DNA from: Trogon surrucura
Taxonomy: Eukaryota; Chordata; Aves; Trogoniformes; Trogonidae
NCBI GenBank assembly: GCA_020746105.1
Contig: CM036617.1
Location: 145,406,491-145,470,490, forward strand
Length of the DNA stretch: 64,000 bases
Reading direction: 5' to 3'
In this document: one piece after another, positions 1 to 12,402 of the stretch
Layout of the letters: every line of letters begins with the position of its first letter
Position numbering within the stretch: the first letter of the stretch is position 1
Translations under genes and position numbers: made by a program
The notes under the pieces: model-generated
Seen by the model: only the letters and a program-made list of their open reading frames with translations
The model's database searches: none
Told to the model about the DNA's origin: nothing

Positions 1-2331
1 TACTTGACTGCAGCTTTTTTGTGTCAGCACCAGTATCGACATGCCACTGCACTGTATGGTATGGACATAATGCAGATTATACACAGGGAACTAGATTGCA
101 CAATAAAATAAATTTAAAAAAAAGGCATTACAGTCATTCTTGATCATTTAAGCTCATACGAACTGGTAGTTCTTCGCATCCAAAAGGTTGACCATTGACT
201 GAATTGTTGCCTCTGCTAGGAAGAAACAAGCAATTATAATCGTGAGGTTTTTGAGAGGAATCCTGGGGCATGACTGGAGTCCCATGTCAGGCAACACTTT
301 TTGTTCTCACGATTCCATGCCTATTTCCAGACAATGCACTGCTCAAACAATCTCTTTGCTTCCTCTCATGATCCTCCTCCTACAAATTAATCCGGCATTG
401 CTGCCTGTCCATCTCTGTTACATCCAGAAGCAGAGACCCTCCTGATTACTCCTGGTCTACGGGGAGAGGGTTTATCAGCAGGCATAAATTTCTGTTGCTG
501 TAGGTGTATATGTGTCCTCTTCTTTGTTTGTGAGTGAAAACAAAGTGAAAAAGTGAAAACAATCTTCAGCCTGGGAACTGGTCATCTTTGGCCTTCTGTC
601 CTTTCCAGTGCTCTTAGCTTTCAAATGACAAGTCTGTCAGCAAAATGACTATGTAGAGAGTTATCCTGAATGCAAGGATATTTTAACCTGGTCAATAAAA
701 GTCCAAGTTATCACTCAGTTTGAGTATCTCTCTGGGTTATCAGTCTTCAGCAATTTTTAAATCTGCTGGTTAATTTTACACCAAAGAGCAAACATAATAT
801 AATATCACACAATGTGTTATAAGGGACTATCACTGATCTCAGTATGATCTAGTACTGTTCACCACATTTCAGAGCATGCAATACAATGTAACATAATGTA
901 TTTCCCAAATGAAAGTAATCCCACATTGTCCTAAGGCCTTCTAGAGGGCACAGTCATTGGGAAGGAGAGACATGGGAGGGACAAGCAGTATTTGTCATAC
1001 TTAAAAGCTGAACTTCTGAGAAATGGGAAATGAAGCTAGTGAATACTCAAATACAGCCTTGTGTGTCCCATTTTCAGCAGATAAGCTAATACACCACTAA
1101 TCTACACACTCACACTGTACCAATATGTCTTGTTCAGAGAACAGGAAATATTATAATTATTACAAGCACTGTAACGAGTTTGCAAACCCTATTCTGGGCA
1201 AGAGGCACATGCCCAGCTTGAAAACTTTGATTCCCCCACTGACATTCTAGTGCTTCTTGCCAGTGATTACACCTCGTTCATTTTCACCTAGGGCATTCCC
1301 TTTGCTACTCTCCTTTCACTTGTCTTTCATTAATATCCTCCTTTTATGTTCACTTGCGTAATAAAGATAAGACCATTCAAAGAAGGATGATGAACTGATG
1401 GCAAAATATTCTGCATTGAAAATACAAGATTCAGCTTCAAGCCTTGTTCCAAACACATGGTCCAGAAGCTGGATATAAATCTACCAAAGGTCCTTGACCA
1501 TTAGCTCATTTGAGCAATTGGGTTTTTTCTTTCCTTCAGTCCCTAATTCCACTTGGAACTATCCCTAACAAAATGCTGGCAGTGTGGTATGTCAATGTGA
1601 AAAGCTGTGGTTTCATTAAGTCCACATTTTTTGAGAGAAATGTTTCATTTGAAAAATAAATGACCAAAATAAATGCTTTTACTATTGTTCCCTTTACTGT
1701 CTAACAGGCAATGGTCTTTATACCATTTTGCTCCAAGCCAAAATATAGCGTATTTCCATAATTTCCACACTTCCAAAAAAACCCCACCAACCACAAAAAA
1801 AAAATGAAGAAAAAAGTAAACTTTAATCTTAGTCTGAGTAGAGCAGTGGTGCTCAACACCTTGATAAAATGAAAGAACAAGTCAAAAAATGGTAATTCAA
1901 ACCATTTTAAACAGCAATATTTAGTTTTGTTCCTATCACCATCACAGCAGAAGTGTCAACATTATTAGAGGTAGATTTTCTTTAACTATCCTTACTCATG
2001 AACAGTGCCAGAAATGGCTGGCTTTAAAATGCTGCCTTTCTCCCTCATTAATCCCTTATTTTGAGGAGATATAATTCCATTGTCCAGGCTTTTTATTATC
2101 ACTGCAGGCATGAGTCTCGTCTTAACACATGCAAAAATAGCCTAATGATCGAAGATACCCACAGAGAACTGACAGAGATGAGACAGGTACAGAAGGAAAT
2201 CTGTGCCCTCCTGGAGCAACAGGTGAGGCCAGGTGAAATACAAGTGGACATCATAAGTGCCATTAAATCCCTCTTTGTGGGAACTGAATTAAGTCTCCTA
2301 ATTCAGTGCTCCACTGACAGCCTATGAGTAT
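1..2331. other. No gene recognised (left edge)
   Basis: AT-rich DNA without a convincing exon on either strand. The short open frames here have no recognisable domain and no paired splice sites. The amino-terminal DOMON exons expected for the copper monooxygenase-like pseudogene farther right could lie here or beyond the left edge, but I could not recognise them. Confidence 0.4.
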
Positions 2332-3975
2332 CACAGAATCACAGAATCACAGGATGTTAGGGATTGGAAGGGACCTTGAAAGATCATCAAGTCCAATCCC
2401 CCTGCCAGAGCAGGAACGCCTAGATGATGCTACACAGGAACGTGTCCAGGCGGGTCTTGAATGTCTCCAGAGAAGGAGACTCCACAACCTCCCTGGGCAG
2501 CCTGTTCCAGGGCTCCGTCACCCTCACTGAGAAGAAGTTTCTTCTCGAGTTTAAGCGGAACCTCTTATGTTCCAGTTTCAGCCCATTACCCCTTGTCCTA
2601 TCAGTGGTTGTCACCGAGAAGAGCCTGGCTCCATCCTCGTGACACTCACCCTTGATATATTTGTAAACATTAATGAGGTCACCCCTCAGTCTCCTCTTCT
2701 CCAAACTAAAGAGCCCCAGCTCCCTCAGCCTTTTCTCATAAAGGAGATGCTCCACTCCCTTAATCATCCTAGTTGCCCTGTGCTGGACTCTCTCCAGCAG
2801 TTCCCTGTCTTTCTTGAACTGAGGGGCCCAGAACTGGACACAGTATTCCAGATGGGGTCTCACCAGGGCAGAGTAGAGGGGAAGGAGAACCTCTCTCGAC
2901 CTACTAACCACCCCCCTTCTAATACACCCCAGGATGCCATTGCCCTTCCTGGCCACAAGGGCACACTGCTGGCTCATGGTCATCCTGCTGTCCACCAAGA
3001 CTCCCAGGTCCCTTTCCCCTACACTACTCTCTAATAAGTCATTCCCCAACTTATACTGGAACCTGGGGTTGTTCCTACCCAGATGCAAGACCCTACATTT
3101 ACCCTTGTTGTATTTCATTAAATTTTTCCCCGCCCAACCCTCCAGCCTGTCCAGGTCTCGCTGGATGGCAGCACAGCCTTCTGGAGTGTCAGCCACTCCT
3201 CCCAGCTTGGTGTCATCAGCAAACTTGCTGATAGTACTCTCTAGTCCCTCATCCAAGTCATTGATGAATATATTGAATAATACTGGTCCCAGTACCGACC
3301 CTTGAGGGACTCCACTGGATACAGGCCTCCAACCAGACTCCGCCCCATTGACCACAACTCTTTGGCTTCTTCCCCTTAGCCAGTTCGCAGTCCACCTCAC
3401 TACCCGAGAGTCTAGACCACACTTCCTCAGTTTAGCAGCAAGGATGCTGTGGGAGACTGTGTCAAATGCTTTACTGAAGTCCAGGTAGACCACATCCACT
3501 GCTCGGCCATCATCTATCCACCTTGTTATATCCTCGTAAAAGGCTATGAGGTTAGTCAAGCACGACTTCCCCTTGGTGAAGCCATGTTGACTGTCTCTAA
3601 TGACCCTCTTATCCTTGATATGCCTTGAGATGGCACCAAGGATAAGTCATCACTTTCCCAGGGATGGAGGTGAGGCTGACCGGTCTATAGTTTCCTGGGT
3701 CCTCCTTCTTGCCCTTTTTGAAGACTGGAGTGACATTTGCTTCCCTCCAGTCCTCAGGCACCTCTCCCATCTCCCAAGACTTAGTAAAGATGATGGAGAG
3801 TGGTCTAGCAATGACATCAGCCAGCTCCCTCAGCACCCGTGGATGCATCCCGTCTGGACCCATGGATTTATGGATGTCCAGATTGCTTAATTGGTCCCTA
3901 ACCCAGCCCTCATTGACTAAAGCAAACTCCTCCACTGCCCTGACTTCCTCTGGAGCCTCAGGGGAGTAGGGATGC
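2332..3975 (-). mobile_element. CR1 LINE, 3' part with reverse transcriptase frame
   Basis: A 5'-truncated CR1 non-LTR retrotransposon in minus orientation. A 379-codon frame (3559-2420) covers much of the reverse transcriptase and the carboxy-terminal region: it reads [16 protein letters not shown], then VPQGSVLGP, then [10 protein letters not shown], the last carrying the catalytic Asp pair. Just upstream, 3977-3609 continues the polymerase in another frame, so a frameshift breaks the ORF. The 3' end is marked by repeated cacagaatcacagaat on the plus strand near 2332, the usual CR1 tail. It is one of the best-preserved copies in the window, but it lacks the 5' end and ORF1, so it cannot be autonomous. 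Confidence 0.95.
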
Positions 3976-5955
3976 ACCTGTATATGCTTAGACCACTATA
4001 TATCCAGGTATGTTACTCTCAAACAAAATCCTTCCCTAACAGTCCCATAACAATCTTCAGCAAGATTTCGAGGTTTTTTCAGACGAAATTTGGGTTTGGG
4101 GGGGAATTGGAACTGAATGTACTGAAATAAGTGACCAGCTTTGTATTAAAAAAAGAGAGGAAATATGAAGTGTAAAGAAATGCTATATTTTGGATTCATT
4201 CCAAGTCATTTAAGTAATTTAAAAAATAGTTGTTTGGTCTAAGTTAGTCTAGGTTCCCTCTGCCACTAATCATGAAGGCAACATAAACAAATCCTTTTGA
4301 CTGGATTTCCAATTTTGACAGATTGCTGTCTTTAAGGTGAAAGTGGCACTTCTTTCCACATCTCCAAAACAAGACCCTGTGACTTTTTAAAACATATTTT
4401 GTTAAAAAAAAATGGCCTAAAAGTGCAAGCAAAGGTGTTAAAAAACCTCAACAGAAGGTCAAATACTGTGACATGAAGTACTGACGTTGCTTCAACTGGT
4501 TCTGACAGGAATCCTATGCTTCCTACCTTTGCACTGCAACAGGGGCTGAGGAGACGTGGGGGTTGGAGTTGGCTCTGTGTCAGGGATGTGTGTGCTGCCA
4601 GCGAAGGGTTTTGGCAGTGGAACCTTCGGGGTTATTTCAAAAAATTCCTGAGCACAGCAATTTCATTCTTCTTCATCTCCTGAGTTTGTTCATCATTGTA
4701 ATCTCCGAATAGAAAACTCATTGAAACATCGCTGCTTTCTCTTTCCCTCGATGTGCCTCTGTCACTGCCTGAGGCAGATCCTCAGAGGTGCTGCTGCACC
4801 CTGTGGTTCTGACTCTCCTCTTTCTTTTCACATTTGGCTCCTGTATGAGCACTTAGTTTTTTTAAGGAGGCAGTTTTTTTCTTTATTCAGGTCATCTATA
4901 ATTTCATAATCTTCTTTGGCATGTTGCGCACTGCTGATTTGCGTTATCTTCCTGTTCCTGGATATCCCTCCCACACCCCTCAGCAGTGGCATGCAAACAG
5001 CACATCCTGCTCCATCAAAGAAACCACGCAGTTCTAATCTTTGTCACACACCTAAACCATCCCTCCTTGTAATCCTGGTATAGTCACATCTTCCAGCAGT
5101 GTCTCAATTGCGTCCCCTAACCTCATGCTTCCCTCACTGTGAGAAAGGGATTTTCTGCTTAAAAGGGTGGAGAACTAGCAACAGTGAAAATTTCTCACAC
5201 CAGCGGCTCTGCGAAGCACGCCAATGAACCCAGACAGATGCCCTTCCCTTTTTTCCTTCACACTTTGTCATTAACTCTCCCTTTGGTTCTTCCCACAGAG
5301 GGGCTGAAGGCCCTCACTTTTGATATCTCTGTGCTGCTTTAGCCTTGAAATACTCACTTCGCATTACTATACCCCTTAGCACTGCCTAGTTTCCCCAGAA
5401 GAGTATCTTAGGCCTTTCTGGAGCAGAAAAAAATTCAAATGTTGGCATTATGTTACCTAATTCACAATAGAAACAAGTGTATGTGCTGTTTACAGCAGGA
5501 CTGTTGACAACGTAACTTGGGATTCAAGCAATCTGTATGCAATGTGACCTGTTTAAGCCCTATCCTTGAAGATCAGATATTTTCCTCTGTTATTCATCTG
5601 TTCTGCGAGCACTTGTCTCAACAGGTTAATACAAATGGGCTTTTCTAGGCTTTCCTAGCAAGTGAATAGGAATGAACTACCACGTCCTTCAAAATCTGCA
5701 GACCTGGGCTATGTTTTGTGGTGGATTATGCAACTGGCCAAATTGGAGATGAGATGCACAAGGCACCTCCTGGCAGAACCAGTTGGAAACCTGATGAGGC
5801 TCTTTGATTTTTATGTTGTCACATTGAAAAGTCTTAGGCGGGGCAAGAGATGATGCCCTTTTCTTCTTCCACTCACTCCCACTAGGGTATAGTGCATGTA
5901 GCAAAGGCTTTTTCCTTTCTCTATTGTTGCTCTGCAGTCCAGATTGCTACCACAG
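3976..5955. other. No gene recognised
   Basis: Unique-looking AT-rich sequence with T-rich stretches. No exon with a recognisable protein motif was found on either strand. Confidence 0.35.
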
Positions 5956-6799
5956 GAATCATAAAATCATTCAGGTTGGAAAAGACCCTTGGGATCATCG
6001 AATCCAACCATTAACCCTACTCTACAAAGCTCACCCCTAAACCATATCTCCCAATACCACGTCTGTGGATACCCTACATTTTACAGCTAGCTGTGCCAGC
6101 AGTACCGCGTTGTGGAACTAAGAATTTTGTCCTTGAGCTCTTTTCTAAACAAGTAGATAACTCTTGCTTGCTAATAATGAAAAGAGACCCTGACCAGCTG
6201 AGGTTGGGAGTTTGTCCGTGAGAATGGACAGATAAGATGCTTCTCGGACACAAGATGTGCATGGGAGTGAACGGGAGAGTATGATCAAAACAGACCTAGG
6301 AAAGTCTGTTCTCCCTGTGTGATAAGAGAGTGATTGAAGGTGTACATGAGCTAATAACAACCTTGGCTGCATAGTCCTGTTTGTAACCCACAAATAGTGC
6401 GTCTTGCTAATAAGTATAAATATGTGTGCCTGCATGCAATAAAGCGGATTCCATTTTCCACCATCTCGGAGTTCATGCGTGCTTCTCCACACATATCTAA
6501 ACGACCTTTAAACACATCCAGGGATGGTTACTCAATCACCTCCCTGGGCAGCCTATTCCAATATCTGACTACTCTTTCTGTGAAAAATTTCTTTCCTAAT
6601 GTCCAGTCTAAACCTACCCTGTTGCAGTTTGAAGGCATTCCCTCTTGTTCTATTGCTAATTACCCGTGAGAAGAGACCAGCACCAACCTCTCTACAATGT
6701 CCTTCCACGTAGTCATAAAGAGTGACGAGGTCTCCCCTTGGCCTCCTCTTCTTCAAACTAAACAGCCCCAACTCCTTCAATCTCTATTCATAAGATTTG
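5956..6799 (-). mobile_element. CR1 LINE fragment split by an LTR
   Basis: An older CR1 3' fragment in minus orientation. Its tail (ataaaatcattcaggttgg) begins near 5960 and the coding relic [16 protein letters not shown] is read at 6780-6553. Positions 6064-6491 interrupt it: the CR1 text 'caataccacgtc' up to 6063 resumes as 'catatctaaacgacc' from 6492. The intact copy at 13.4-13.9 kb reads straight through the equivalent place, which shows that the middle block is a later insertion. Confidence 0.85.
6064..6491 (+). mobile_element. Solo LTR of an endogenous retrovirus, inserted in CR1
   Basis: A 428-bp block begins TGTGGA and ends TCCACA, a perfect six-base inverted terminal repeat with the canonical TG...CA ends. 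It is flanked by cacgtc (6058-6063) and catatc (6492-6497), which look like a six-base target duplication differing by two transitions in a CpG context. Near the 3' part are a TATA-like tataaata (about 6415) and AATAAA (about 6439), giving plus orientation. No internal retroviral genes are present, so it is most simply a solo LTR left after recombination. The retrovirus family was not identified. Confidence 0.75.
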
Positions 6800-7416
6800 T
6801 GCCCTCGTGGCCAAGAAAGCTAATGGCATCCTGGGGTGTATTAGAAGGGGAGTAGCAAGTAGGTCAAGAGAGGTCCTCCTGCCCCTCTACTCTGCACATC
6901 TGGAATATTGTGTCCAGGTCTGGCCCCCTCAGCTCAAGAGAGACAGGGAGCTGCTTGAGAGAGTCCAGCACAGAGCCACAAAGATGATGAAGGGAGTGGA
7001 ACATCTCCCTTATGAGGAAAGGCTGAAGGAGCTGGGTCTCTTTAGCTCGGAGAAGAGGAGGCTGAGGGGTGACCTCAGGAATGTTTATAAATATGTCAAG
7101 GGGGAGTGTCAGGAGGAAGGAGCCAGGCTCTTTTCAGTGATGTCCAATAACAGGACAAGGGGCAATGGGTTCAAGCTGGAACATAGGAGGTTCCACAAAA
7201 ATATTAGAAAAAACTTTTTCACTGTGAGGGTGACAGAGCACTGGCACAGGCTGCCCAGGGAGGTTGTGGAGTCTCCTTCTTTGGAGACATTCAAAACCTA
7301 CCTGGACACATTCCTATACCGTCTGCTGTAGGCGGTCCTGCTCTGGCAGGGGAGTTGGACTAGATGATCTTTGAGGTCCCTTCCAACCTCTAACACTCTG
7401 TGACTCTGTGACTGTG
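6800..7416 (+). mobile_element. CR1 LINE 3' fragment
   Basis: A CR1 3' segment in plus orientation. The frame at 6807-7331 reads [20 protein letters not shown], then [14 protein letters not shown], then [14 protein letters not shown], and ends with the conserved [13 protein letters not shown] block. The tail is 'ctctgtgactctgtgactgtgatcac' (over 20 bases are not needed: two repeats of ctgtgact at 7395-7412). Its 5' end abuts the 5' end of the oppositely oriented CR1 on its left, so the two truncated copies lie head to head. Confidence 0.9.
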
Positions 7417-8700
7417 ATCACAGTAAAGAAAGGGGGTTGTTCAAGCAACATCCCAGACAAACCTATTCTCACATCCCACTCTATCCCCTGATCCCCCAGA
7501 TCAGATCTGAGAAAGAGGGCCTTTTCTCACAACAGTACGATAACAGGAATATAAAGAAAAATATGGAACCATAGAGCCACGTTTAGAGTGCTCGTTTCAA
7601 GGGCACTATTTTGATGTCATAGATGTTTTCTTATAACAGTTCCAATCAAAGAGCCATTGGGAGATATCAACATTTTCTTAAGCTTGAACACAGCTCTTGA
7701 AAATCCTGCTTATTTCTCTGTCTCTCTCCTGTTTGCCACATACAAAAAACCCAACGTAGTGTGGGAGATAAAACTTTTATTTGCCTAATATAAGGCAGTT
7801 TTTTGGTGAGAATTACGTTTAGCAAATCCAGAATATTTTGATAATCTCAGTCCTTCTCTCTTGGAAGAGCTTCATGTTGGTATTGACTCATATTAAAATT
7901 TTAGCCAACCCAAACTGGTATTTTAAGACAGAGATTTTTCAAAAATAGTCCTTGTCAAGGTTCTCAAGTGTACGAATGCACACAATCTAAGCACTCTGCA
8001 TATACAGGCTCTGTTTACACCATTTTGCCCTTACTTGGGGGACCTCTGGGTAAATCAGCGTTATTCAAGGCTTAGCCCACTCAGAAATGTTTGTCCAGAA
8101 TTAGGTGTACATTCACCATTTCTCTGCAGTTCCAATACCTGTGCTAACGACTGGGTAGATGCCTTTGTAGTCAGAAATCACAATGACTTTTACTCGTTGA
8201 AAGTACTATAATCCCATCCCGAATATGAAGAACCTACAGACTTCCATGGCTGCTACTGTCCTGACCTGATGGGGTGGATCCAGGCAGATCATTCATGCTC
8301 AGGAGTGGCCACCAATGGGGAATAAGGGGCCTACAGTTTTATTAGCTTTCGGTGTAGGTCGCTTAGTAAGTTTTTCTAAAAATTGCTGGAAATGCGTCGT
8401 GTATAGAGATAAATGAACTGCATCTGTTTACTCTTAAGATATGCAAAGATCTGAAAATCTGATCTTTAGCACCATTGTACAACTCCCACAGCCAGAACAG
8501 AATCCAGGCACTCTGTAATTGAACATTTAATGTATCAAATACATATAGGAGAGTTATTTTAAGTAACTTTTAAGTGCACATGGTTAGTATGTGGACTGTG
8601 TTTTGATATGTGTGCAGTGGTGTAAGGTATGTGATGTAGTGTGAATAAATGTGTGTGGTTGATGGAAAGGAATGAAAGAGATTTGATTTTCCAATTACAG
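7417..8700. other. No gene recognised (upstream of MOXD2-like pseudogene)
   Basis: No exon could be supported. By position this should be intron of the MOXD2-like locus or its 5' flank. Confidence 0.3.
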
Positions 8701-11494
8701 GTGAACACAGGACAAAGGCCAAAGATTTTCCAAATCTCTTTTCTTGATGAGATAGAGGCTCATCTGACTCAACTGATCCCAAAATATTCTTCACCTATGA
8801 CCTGAGGTTGGACAATGTAAGTACTGAACAAGAACCACACTTAGCATGTTAAAATTTTCCCCTCCTGCCTGCCTTTGCAAAGTTGATTATGCCCATGTTG
8901 GAGGTTTGGATTGCACAGGTCGATAGATGGACATGGTTGATCTTAGAAACATGCAAACAGAACTAGCAAGAGTAGGAATCAAGTGGGAGTGGAAGGCTTG
9001 CTGTGTGGATAATAAAGGGTTTATTTGTTAGGAAAATGCTGTAAGGTGTTGCCTGCTCCCCTGTCTAGAATTTAGGGAGCCAAACACAGACTGTGGTGCT
9101 ACTGAACTGCAATTACTAACTCAGGCATATATGTATACAGGTCTATTGTCCCATCCATACAGAACCATATAAAAATTCCAGTAATCCACTGAGGACATTT
9201 ACTGCTTCACATCTTAATTTCATGGGAACTACACAATATTACAGAGAAGAGAAGTAATGGGCATACATTTAAATGCTCTGTGACAAGTTCGGCTAAGAGC
9301 TCAGGGAATGCAGTGCACAGGACTGTTTGTGCTGCCTGCAGTATTAACTTAGGCAGCATCTCCATGTCAGATGTAAGGATTTGCCAGGAGAGCTGGAGCC
9401 CCCATTAAGCATCACCTCGTGGTACATGCGCCATCCTTGTCAAACAGGAGTTGAAAAGTACCAGCTCAACGTGGTGTTGCATTAACACTTTCCTTCTTTA
9501 AACAGCATCAGCCCACACAGTCAGCACTCGCTCAAGACACATCAGAATCTGCTGATCAGCGTGGGCAATATTCCATAGTAAAGAGGGACACTATTTTTAT
9601 CTGAAGACTTGTGGGACTAGTGCTATCATGTGTCGTGTTTTTAACTCCAGAAAACCAGCAATTAAAAACGTTGCTTGGGCTGGATGGACGTTTCCTATGC
9701 TCAGTTCATATTACAACAGGCAAATTAATAATGTTATTCCCCTCTGGGAAAAAAAAAAAATCTGAAAGAAGAGGAACTTAAGACCTGGTGGAGCTGACAG
9801 CTGTATTCACCCTTCACCAGAATACAGTTCCATCTTATTGAGCCTTTAATCCTCTTGCTCACTGCAACCAAAAACCAAGCAGTTACTTGCTAAATGCCTC
9901 ATCCCTCTGCCCCCCTCTAGTTCTGGGTCCCATTCTCCTTGCGCTCCCTTCCTTTGGCTTCTGCAACTCCCTGTGAACATTACTGAGTTCCCAGGGAAAC
10001 CGTCATCTGACTAATGTGTGTTTGTTTTCCAGTTTGCTGTTCCACTTGAAGAAACCAAGTATGCCTGTACCTTTATCTCACTGCCCACCGTCACGCAGAA
10101 GTACAACATCTACAAGGTAAGCTTTCAGGTTGCCTTACTGGGGAAAACCAGGATGGGACAGACTCAGTCCCTCCATCGTGTGTACAAGCCTGCCTTTTAC
10201 AGCATTTTGGTGTAAATTTGGGAGCATTCCATGTGTTCTTCACTGAGGATGAGCCAGCTAATTTGTCTGGCTTGTGTGGAGATAAGCTCTGTCTTGTTTC
10301 TAGCTTTGGAAGTATCTTTGTCTTTATGTACATCACACCAGAAGAAACCTTACTACAAGTTTCATGTCTCAGTGTAGTAAGCTCAGGTCATGTTACCTGT
10401 CAGTATCTTAGAGAGCAAAGGGAACCTCCAGAATTTTTGATATTGAAAGAACTTTTTTGTCCTTGGAGATTGCTAAGAATATTTGTATAAAAAGCAAAAC
10501 TAACATGTTTGCCTTCCTGTTTTCAAGACCGAATATGCAAAAGTGAAGAGCAAAGAAAAGAAACAGAATTTTTCCAAAGCAAATTTAGCTTACTTCTCAA
10601 ATTAAGATAACTTTGCTTCAGGGTCAAGAAACCCTTCTTAGTTTTGTGGGTTTTGAGGGCTTAAAAGTAGATGTTCCCCTGCAATGGTCTGAGGCAAAAT
10701 TTCATCAGGAAGACTTAGAATGGACTGTAAAGAAAATGTGATTAATTAACTTTTTTAAACCATTTGCAGGGTTTATTTCAAATTATTTTGATTATAGTAC
10801 TTTTGGTGCCACTGAGGGAGCCGTGAATTATAGTGAACCTGAGACCAGCGTCCCTTATCTTGCTTTGCCGCCAAGAAAATAGTTTATGAGGTAAACTATT
10901 TCCAAATATTTCTAAACTATTTCTAAACACACTGCCCAGCGTAGCAGGTCAAATAGACATCACTGTGATTCTGATTAATGGGAGGTGCTTTAAAGGAAGA
11001 TGCAAATCCTTTCTGGAAAAGTGGACTCTGCTGGGCAAATCCTGAAATGAGTAAATAAACCATCATCCAGTTTACGATTCATTTTGTGAATTGGATTATA
11101 TCCGTTTGCCTAAGATATGGCTAACTGCTCTTTCTGGTTGTCTGGGAAAGAAATATTTTAGGGTTGACAACAACCTTCTCTGACTCTTTCTCTTGGTTAC
11201 AGTTTGAACCTGTAATAACACCCCACAACATCACCTCGGTTCATCACATTCTTGTTTATGCCTGTGGCAGCTCTGGCGTGTTGCCCAGTGGCACAGACGG
11301 TTGCTATGGAGTCAATCCAGATTTTGCCCTCAGATTTGTCCTCTCAGGTCCTTGTGGGCTGGGCTGTTGGAGGAGAGGTGACTCTGCGGGGCCCACTCCT
11401 TTCTCCATTCCTCAGTATGAACAGTAGTACCCTTGTTTTCAGCTTGCCTGGTAAGACCCCGCAGCTTTGCAGGGGCAATCAAATTGGAGAATTT

Positions 11495-11548
11495 TCCTCA
11501 TACTGTCCCTCCTCAACTCCCCTAACATTCTGTGATTCTATGTGACTC
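11495..11548 (+). repeat. Possible CR1 3' tail remnant
   Basis: The stretch around 'cctcaactcccctaacattc' followed by tgtgattctatg resembles the last 50 bases of a CR1 element in plus orientation. It is too short to be sure. It lies in the MOXD2-like locus, just after the third exon. Confidence 0.4.
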
Positions 11549-12295
11549 TGCTTCTGCTGCTGGTGATTTCTATGTAGTTGTCGATACTCTTGCCTATGTG
11601 CGCATGTTATTATCATATCTGCATTAAACAATATATATAACACACTAAGGCTTTAATTCTGACTTTCGACAATGTCGTCATTAATTTCATAAAATTCTTC
11701 TGGTGCTAGTCTTGCATAACAGAAAGAAATGTACTTTCTGCATTTTTTCCTACTAGCTTTGCCTCTTTTGCATAAGAGTAAAATTAAAATCTCAGTGAAA
11801 TTGGTGATTCTGACTCACTGGCCCAGTTAGAAGCCAGTGCTGCACAAATTTTAGCATCTATATTGTGCCTTCCAGAGCAAAACGTATTTTGTATTTTTAT
11901 AGTATGCATACACATGGAGATGGAGAGAGAAGAGAGACAAGTTTCAGACAAACCCTTATGAATTTTATTCACATTTTATATTATGCAGTGCCAATGCCGA
12001 TACGGAATTTGCTGCAAGAGTGTACATATACTATGATAATTTCCTAATAATTATAACATACAGATAAAAATAAAACAAATCAAAAGGATAAATGAAAAAA
12101 TAAACTTTGAAAATTTTTCCTTGTTCCAATGTGGAAGGAAAATAAATGGAACTCCCAGGATTTCCCACATTTTGACTTCTAACAGTGTCTGAATAAATAT
12201 TCAGAGATGCAAGAAAGTAAAGATTTTGTAAATTTTGAATCAAGAAAAAACAGTTAAAAATTAAGTACTTCATATATTCTTCCTCTTTCCACAAG

Positions 12296-12402
12296 TCTTA
12301 TCAATTTCCAGATGAAGCTGCAGTTTCCATAGGGACACCGTGAGACCCTCAGTACATCTGACTAGAAATCCATTACAGCAATTTTGACTTGGTACCAGGT
12401 GG
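12296..12402 (+). pseudogene. MOXD2: MOXD2-like exon with two in-frame stop codons
   Basis: The decisive broken exon of the pseudogene. The acceptor follows tttccacaag and the donor is GTAATG at 12403. In the phase set by the neighbouring exons it reads SYQFPDEAAVSIGTP, a TGA, DPQYI, a second TGA, then LEIHYSNFDLVPG. The family pattern at this place is a YPxxxGxSxGTPLDPxY block followed by a Leu-rich LEVHY block, so both TGA codons sit where leucine-type residues are expected. Exon length (35 codons plus two bases) still fits the phase of the exons on both sides, so the stops are point changes rather than an alignment error. Confidence 0.8.

Noticed and set aside
2567..3305. Long plus-strand frames over the CR1 at 2.3-4.0 kb
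   Set aside because: They are the complement of the CR1 polymerase frame, which has the true motifs on the minus strand.
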